Below, in pieces: positions 58,371-64,000 of a stretch of 64,000 nucleotides of DNA (positions within the stretch are counted from its first letter, which is position 1; every line of letters starts with the position of its first letter). The DNA comes from Ipomoea triloba (Eukaryota > Streptophyta > Magnoliopsida > Solanales > Convolvulaceae), in the NCBI RefSeq assembly GCF_003576645.1, contig NC_044922.1, positions 3,189,632-3,253,631 of the forward strand, written 5' to 3'. A program made the translations under genes and the position numbers. Under the pieces are notes generated by a model. That model had not been told where the DNA came from, did not search any database, and was given only the letters and a program-made list of their open reading frames with translations.

Positions 58371-59290
58371 TTTATTGAAATATGAAAAATTAAATTAGTA
58401 GCTGTACATTGATAGGTGCATATATATTAAGTTGATTAAATTAATGCAAAATCAAGTGTAATAGTGTACAGTATGTCATGACATGTCTATGCACCGTGGT
58501 CACAAGTATGAATTTGGGTTTCTAAAGGACTTGTGGTATTTGGACATTTGGCCTGACTATTGTTGTCCATATGTTTTTCCAACACGAATCTTAATTCTTA
58601 ATTGGGCAACACACACACATATATGATAGTTCAAATGAGATTCTCATGTAAAAAGTGATGATAGTTCAAGTGAAAACAAGATTCTCATGTAAAAAGTGAT
58701 AACGGGTTACAATTAACCATTCATTATGATTCATTAATAGTTAATACTTTTAGTAAGAAAAAGACTAGATAAATTTTATAATTATTAAAAACTTTTAAAT
58801 TGTAATATTTATAAAATAGACTCAACTCTTTTTCTAATTATTTTTAAGCAACCATTAACTGTTGACCTATTCAAATTGATGGATCATATTAAGTCCTCAT
58901 TTTTACTTGGGAGCATGTTGTCACTTTAACCCTCGGGACTCTATATTCCGCCATTGATGAATAATGATGGATGGTTGCGATCAGTCCTCATTTTTTATAA
59001 TAAAATATTGTTCTCATTTGAACTCATCCTCGCGCATGTGTGATGAAAATCATGTTTCTTATGAGAATTGCATAACAATTATAAGTGCATGCAACTACTA
59101 ATATGTAAATGTTCACTCTAAACTAATAAGATTTTAAAACTTATCGCGCATCGTGCAATCGCTGGTTTTGAATAGTGTATTACACTTTTAATTTGAATAT
59201 AAGTGTTACCACGTTTTTCCTTATTTTACACCCCTTAGATCATCATAGATCGACGATCAAATTTGACCTATAGTTCTCACTTGATCATAA

Positions 59291-59306
59291 TATATATATA
59301 TATATN

Positions 59307-59376
<70 letters not shown>
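59291..59376. repeat. (TA)n microsatellite with one N
   Basis: About 43 TA units, with a single N at 59306. A shorter (TA)n tract resumes at 60293, immediately after the Helitron-like unit. Confidence 0.95.
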
Positions 59377-59379
<3 letters not shown>

Positions 59380-60291
59380 AAAAACATCATAAGTCCCAAT
59401 CAAGGTTATATCATTGATTTATGTCTATCTTTTTGGATGCTAATGAATGTGTACATTTTATTTTAAATGTTGTACACTTTAATGTTAGTTGACAAAATTG
59501 TCCCTACTACATTCTTGTTATACAAAACTATCCTTACACCGTTAGTTTTAATTTAATCATTATTACTATACACCTATATCTATCATATCTTTTTCCCATT
59601 CTTTAATTGTCATTTTATTAAAATTATTATATAATTAATNTTTAAATGTTGTACACTTTAATGTTAGTTGACAAAATTGTCCCTACTACATTCTTGTTAT
59701 ACAAAACTATCCTTACACCGTTAGTTTTAATTTAATCATTATTACTATACACCTATATCTATCATATCTTTTTCCCATTCTTTAATTGTCATTTTATTAA
59801 AATTATTATATAATTAATTTAATGGTTAATTATATTTTAATTAAATTTCTATGAATGGTAAATCATATATATGTGTATAAAATACATATATTATTTGTGT
59901 ATANCTTTTTGGATGCTAATGAATGTGTACATTTTATTTTAAATGTTGTACACTTTAATGTTAGTTGACAAAATTGTCCCTACTACATTCTTGTTATACA
60001 AAACTATCCTTACACCGTTAGTTTTAATTTAATCATTATTACTATACACCTATATCTATCATATCTTTTTCCCATTCTTTAATTGTCATTTTATTAAAAT
60101 TATTATATAATTAATTTAATGGTTAATTATATTTTAATTAAATTTCTATGAATGGTAAATCATATATATGTGTATAAAATACATATATTATTTGTGTATA
60201 TATAATTTGAATTATACATTTTAATTATTTGTATTTATTAATATTTTAATATTGGGTATAAATTTTCGCGCATAACGCGTACAAAATACTA

Positions 60292-60292
<1 letters not shown>
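59377..60292 (+). mobile_element. Candidate non-autonomous Helitron inserted in a (TA)n tract
   Basis: The 5' end TCTAAAAACATC follows an A. The 3' end shows a short CGCG-CATAA-CGCG hairpin (60267-60279), 9 bases, then CTAG (60289-60292) followed by T. TC at the start, a hairpin before CTRR at the end, and insertion between A and T without duplication are Helitron hallmarks. (TA)n DNA lies on both sides, as expected if one microsatellite was split. The true length is uncertain because the interior is triplicated in this assembly. Confidence 0.65.
59429..60201. repeat. Identical segment repeated three times across single Ns
   Basis: Copy A (59429-59639) ends at an N. Copy B (59641-59903) restarts at TTTAAATGTTGTACAC and ends at an N (59904). 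Copy C (59905-60201) starts again at CTTTTTGGATGC. Where they overlap I see no differences. Identity together with single-N joins points to unmerged contig ends rather than biology. Confidence 0.85.
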
Positions 60293-60328
<36 letters not shown>

Positions 60329-60884
60329 GTGCTCATATAAGAATGTATAGTATTACTCTTCAAAGTTTTTTTAAAGAATGTATTTTATTTTTTGTTAATC
60401 ATCAATTATAGTTGCATTTTCATTTTTACTTTCCAATTATTAATTTAATTAATGTTTTCTATGTTTTGAATTGTTCAAATGGATCAAATTTAGTAACCAA
60501 ATAATTGAAATGTATTTATATAAAAATTAAAATGGTGTTGGAAGAAGAAAAAGAGGCCAACCCCACACAAAATTTACCGTACTCCGTAATAATTTTAAAA
60601 AAAAAAAAAGAAAAAAAAAGAAAAAGAAAGGAGAGAAGCAGTAATTAATACATCTTCTTCAGTAGTTCTACGTGGTTGTGTTCCAACGCCATCCCACAAA
60701 AGCTCCAGCCTGCCTCAACCCTCTTACTCTTTTGCTTTCTTCCCCCAAAAACAATTTTCGTCTTTTTACAAATCCTGCAAAACCCTATCCCTACTCGACA
60801 TGTGATCTTCTATATATTCCTCGCAACGATTCCTATTTTTCTTTATATACACTCCATAATCGCAGTAGTTTTAGCTGCGCCGTG

Positions 60885-62030
60885 ATGGATGGGATGTTCG
60901 GGTTTCATTCCACGCCGGATTACGGCGACAGGGCTTTGATGTCGCCGGAGAATCTGATGGACTGCGGATACACCTACCACGGCCTGATTTCCTCATCCGC
61001 GCCCGATCGGATTCCGGTGTTCGCCTCCGACGACCTTACTGCCACCGGCAGCTTCCCTTGCTCCGTCGTCTCCGAGGCCGCGTCCGTGGCTCCCGATGTT
61101 TATAGGAGGGGCGGCGGCGGCGGTAGGCGCGAGGACGCGGCGGGGGAGAAGGAAGACGACGACGACGACGGTATCGGCTTGATCAAAGCTAAAATCGCTT
61201 CTCATCCTTCTTATCCTAAGCTCTTAGAGGCTTATATTGATTGCCAGAAGGTTAGACTACTAATCTATATGAACAGATGAAGCAATTCCCTAAAGCTCAG
61301 AATATACGGCGTGTTTGTAACCGCTGCTCTAAGAAACCTAACCGTTTTTGCTCGCTTAATTTCTGGCTTTACTTCTTTCGAACGTTACTGTCGCTTTGTG
61401 ACTGCTTAGTTCTTCTGATTCCGTGATTTTTCGGGATATTATGGTGATTGGGTCAGTTAATGAAATGCAGCCAGTGATAGTTTATGCTTTTTATGTGTTT
61501 GCTAAAAAGTCGAGTATATCTATGCATATATTAAGCCATGTCTGAAGCTTAAGCTCTACGTTTTGGTTTGGGATGCCTATTTAGTCGTGCGTTTTGGTGG
61601 TGTTTTCAGGTGGGAGCGCCGCCGGAGATCGCGTCGTTTCTGGATGAAATCAGGCGAGAAAACGACTTGTTTAAGCATGACAGTCGTGTTTCCACATGCT
61701 TCGGAGATGATCCCGAGCTCGATATTTTCATGGTCTCTCTCCCTCTCCCTCTCTCTCTCGCTCTCTCTCTCTCTACCTCGCTGCACACACAAACTGCACG
61801 CTATGTGTTCATGTGTCTATTTGACTTTTCTTCGATGGATTTTATATTGAAATTATTCAAACAGTACAGTTTGTTTGAATACTTTAGCTTCTATATATCC
61901 GATTCCTTCCCTCTCCAGGAAACGTACTGTGACATCTTGGTGAAGTACAAATCAGATCTTTCCAGGCCGTTCGATGAAGCTAAAACCTTCCTCAACAAGA
62001 TCGAAACTCAACTCAGCAACCTCTGCAAAG
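60885..62030 (+). CDS. Class I KNOX homeobox protein, KNAT2/KNAT6-like, 5' part only
   Basis: A TALE homeodomain transcription factor of the shoot meristem and organ-boundary class. Three exons are visible (60885-61250, 61610-61732, 61919-62030), encoding about 200 residues. The start MDGMFGFHSTPDYGD with LMSPENLM, then a Gly- and Asp-rich linker, matches the KNAT2/6 N-terminus. KNOX1 (about 97-141, GLIKAKIASHPSYPKLLEAY, then CQKVGAPPEI) and KNOX2 (about 153-200, PELDIFMETYCDILVKYKSD, then NKIETQLSNLC) are both intact. The frame stays open upstream of the ATG, but those codons look like leader, and the family start is at 60885. The ELK and homeodomain exons lie beyond the window. The neighbouring CRK pair supports the KNAT2 identity. 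Confidence 0.92.
61736..61778. repeat. (CT)n tract in KNOX intron 2
   Basis: An interrupted CTCTCTCC/CTCTCT stretch starting 4 bp after the exon-2 donor (ATG|GTCTCT). It yields several spurious SerLeu-rich frames. Confidence 0.9.
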
Positions 62031-64000
62031 GTTCTCCCACTCACTCCCTCACTCTTTTTTTAATCTCCTTTTCTTTTCTTTTCTTTTCTAGAGATCATGA
62101 GAAAATGGGATAAGCTTTATGTGACAACATTACTGAAAATCCAGACTTGCAAGTGTTTACATTGTGTTCGTCTTTAGATGTAGTGAAACCCTTTGAACTG
62201 TGTTGTCCTAGGTCTTGTAAAAGAGAAACAAAAGATTCTCATTTATGTTTCTGCTGTGGTGGTGGTGAAGCAATGGGAAAGAAGAACTACGGACGGGTCT
62301 TAATGAGGTTGATTTAAGAGGATAGTCTAAGATTGGGGACTGTTTCTTCTGCTTTAGATTTTGGAGTTTGTCTGTCCTTGTGAATATGGGAAAATTTTTT
62401 GAAGGTATTTGTGGCTGAGAATGAGAATAGGTATTTACCATCCTCTTTATTGTTCCTATTCAAGTTTAGGAAGCAGCAAACCTTAACGAGACCTCACATA
62501 AATACTGAGATCTTGTTCTTTCCAGTTCAGTATCATTTGCCCACTCATCTTTTTGGTTTGTGAAACTGGTGCTTGTTACCTTTTAGTTTTAGTTTTTTAA
62601 TTGTTTTTTTTTTCTCTCCTCTCTTGCCCTTTATTTGGTGTCAGAGAAATGAAGCGTGCATGTAGAGAACTTTAGCATTCAGATTCAGATTCTGATTTTG
62701 ACATTTCACACTTGAAATGTCATTTTACTATAGTATTTTCATTGTTTGGAGACAGTAAATGTCCTTTTCTCTTTTTCATCACTCTTTATTCATATATGTG
62801 ATCTTTATTTCCTTGAGAACTTATATTGACAGAGAACACGTTCATTTATAACTGTTACTGTAAAGTTTTATGTCTGGTGCAGCCAGAATATGTATGTTTC
62901 ACCTTCCCTCAGAATGGCAATTATCTTTTGATCGCAGAGAGTCAGAGTTTCCAATTTAATACCTTTAGCAATGACCTACTTTGTACTACTAAGCTAAAGT
63001 CATGGTTTCTTAAGAGATTTTTTGTTTTTTTTTTTTGTTGCTATATAGTAATATAGAGCACCAGATGAAGTCTAGACAAAAACTGGTAATCAGAGTAGTT
63101 ACTCAAAACACTAATTCAGATAAGAAACCCTCCTTTAGCCTTACCTGACATTTTCATTTTGTTTAATCTAAGAACAAAGCAAAAATATTATTGAAATGAG
63201 AGTGAGAATAAAGAGACTGGATTTAATGTAACTGCAGTCTACTTTCTCACCAATCTAGTTTCACACAATGATAAATTATACATACTATATCACTTATTTA
63301 TTTGCTATAATTTGGTGCAATTTAATAATCAGTACAACATTTTGAGTAGGGAGCTTAACTTTTCATTTAATTTTCTTTGTTAGCATTTTTACACGTGTGC
63401 GGTAGTGCATGAATAATTTCACAAAGAATGCCTCATATGGGATCGAAATTTAATGCCATAGTTTATTTTATTTACAATTGATTTGGAGGAGGGATACCGG
63501 TATCTTCTTAATAATCTCTTACACTTGGAAGAATTTTGCTTAATTTCCAAAATGATGGTCACTTTGGAGTACAAATGGTTGCTTTTAAAAATATGATGAC
63601 ACATTTTCACCATAATTCTGATTCATTCTTATATTTCATGTATTTTATAAGTCTAGCCAATATTAATAAGTCTCAACTTTTGCCGACTTCCCTCTATTTC
63701 TGGTTTTATTTCGACCTGTTGTGAAATGAATGAACTTGTCTTGTTAATCAAATTATTGCCATGCGTGATCGCTTTTAAAGATTTTCAAGTTAGGATAGAG
63801 CATTGCATTTTTCGAAGCATTCATTCCAGATCAAGTGTTAAGAAGATAAAATGATGTATATATCCATTTGGAGGAAGTTGCTTATGCAGATTTCAGTTAA
63901 ATAAGAAGTTAAAGGAACATATATATGGTTTTGGTTTTATCCTTCGTGCTTATCATGAGACAGAAGCTTATGGATCCAATATATGGATCATGTGATACTA
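62031..64000 (+). other. KNOX intron 3, continuing beyond the window
   Basis: After exon 3 (CTCTGCAAAG|GTTC) no ELK or homeodomain-like frame appears up to the window end, so this is at least 1.97 kb of intron. The sequence is AT/T-rich and without recognisable mobile elements. Long introns at this position are known in KNOX genes. Confidence 0.7.

Larger units (their letters stand above)
48513..60884. other. Long intergenic region between CRK2-like and KNOX genes
   Basis: About 12 kb with no supported gene. It starts with the CRK2 3' UTR and ends with the KNOX promoter. Recognisable pieces are a SINE-like fragment at 50.5 kb, a GC-richer patch at 50.87-50.97 kb, a SINE at 54.2 kb, a MITE at 55.6 kb, a retroposon at 57.3 kb, a foldback at 58.2 kb and a Helitron-like unit at 59.4-60.3 kb. 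The distal part should contain KNOX regulatory DNA, but I can point to no specific element. A poly(A)/AAAAG tract lies at about 60597-60632. Confidence 0.65.

Noticed and set aside
59263..59466. Ile/Tyr repeat frame
   Set aside because: Translation of the (TA)n microsatellite.
60672..60884. N-terminal extension of the KNOX frame
   Set aside because: Open upstream by chance; the family start MDGMFGFHS is at 60885 and the upstream sequence looks like leader.

Overview
This is a plant nuclear window: AT-rich, intron-dense, and full of small transposons, with canonical GT..AG genes. I judge it a eudicot and probably an asterid. Its glucan water dikinase reads very close to the potato R1 protein as I remember it, so Solanales (perhaps Convolvulaceae) is a reasonable guess but not proven. 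It is a draft assembly, with one 308-base N gap and several single Ns.

Five protein genes are supported. (1) 6625-19509, minus: plastid alpha-glucan water dikinase GWD1, 33 coding exons, 1463 residues, complete. (2) 22253-22792, minus: a single-exon pectin methylesterase/invertase inhibitor (PMEI). (3) 26351-29475, minus: a secreted GH28 polygalacturonase, 7 exons, 479 residues. (4) 34782-38159 and (5) 45670-48512, plus: two tandem cysteine-rich receptor-like kinases with the same 7-exon plan (655 and 652 residues), resembling Arabidopsis CRK3 and CRK2. At the right edge (60885 onward, plus) lie the first three exons of a class I KNOX gene of KNAT2/KNAT6 type, cut off by the window end.

The order PMEI, polygalacturonase, CRK3-like, CRK2-like, KNOX matches the membership of one Arabidopsis chromosome 1 block as I recall it, so the right two thirds look like an old conserved neighbourhood. 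The genes touch three unrelated jobs: starch phosphorylation in the plastid (GWD), cell-wall pectin remodelling (PMEI, polygalacturonase) and signalling or meristem identity (CRKs, KNOX). I see no evidence that they work as one system.

Most of the rest is mobile DNA. GWD intron 14 holds a young, small copia-type LTR element with perfect 5-bp target duplications, and its 5' LTR has in turn been hit by a second LTR, now solo. tRNA-derived SINEs with long target duplications lie at 6.2, 7.6, 31.8 and 54.2 kb, and an unclassified reverse-oriented retroposon at 57.3 kb. MITEs with TTA/TAA duplications sit at 5.0, 20.2, 21.3, 37.4 and 55.6 kb. A likely Helitron lies inside a (TA)n tract at 59.4-60.3 kb, disturbed by an apparent assembly triplication.

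I found no rRNA, functional tRNA, CRISPR, viral or prokaryotic-type system, and nothing that I would call an undescribed biochemical system. The points of interest are the nested insertions, the synteny and the structural oddities.
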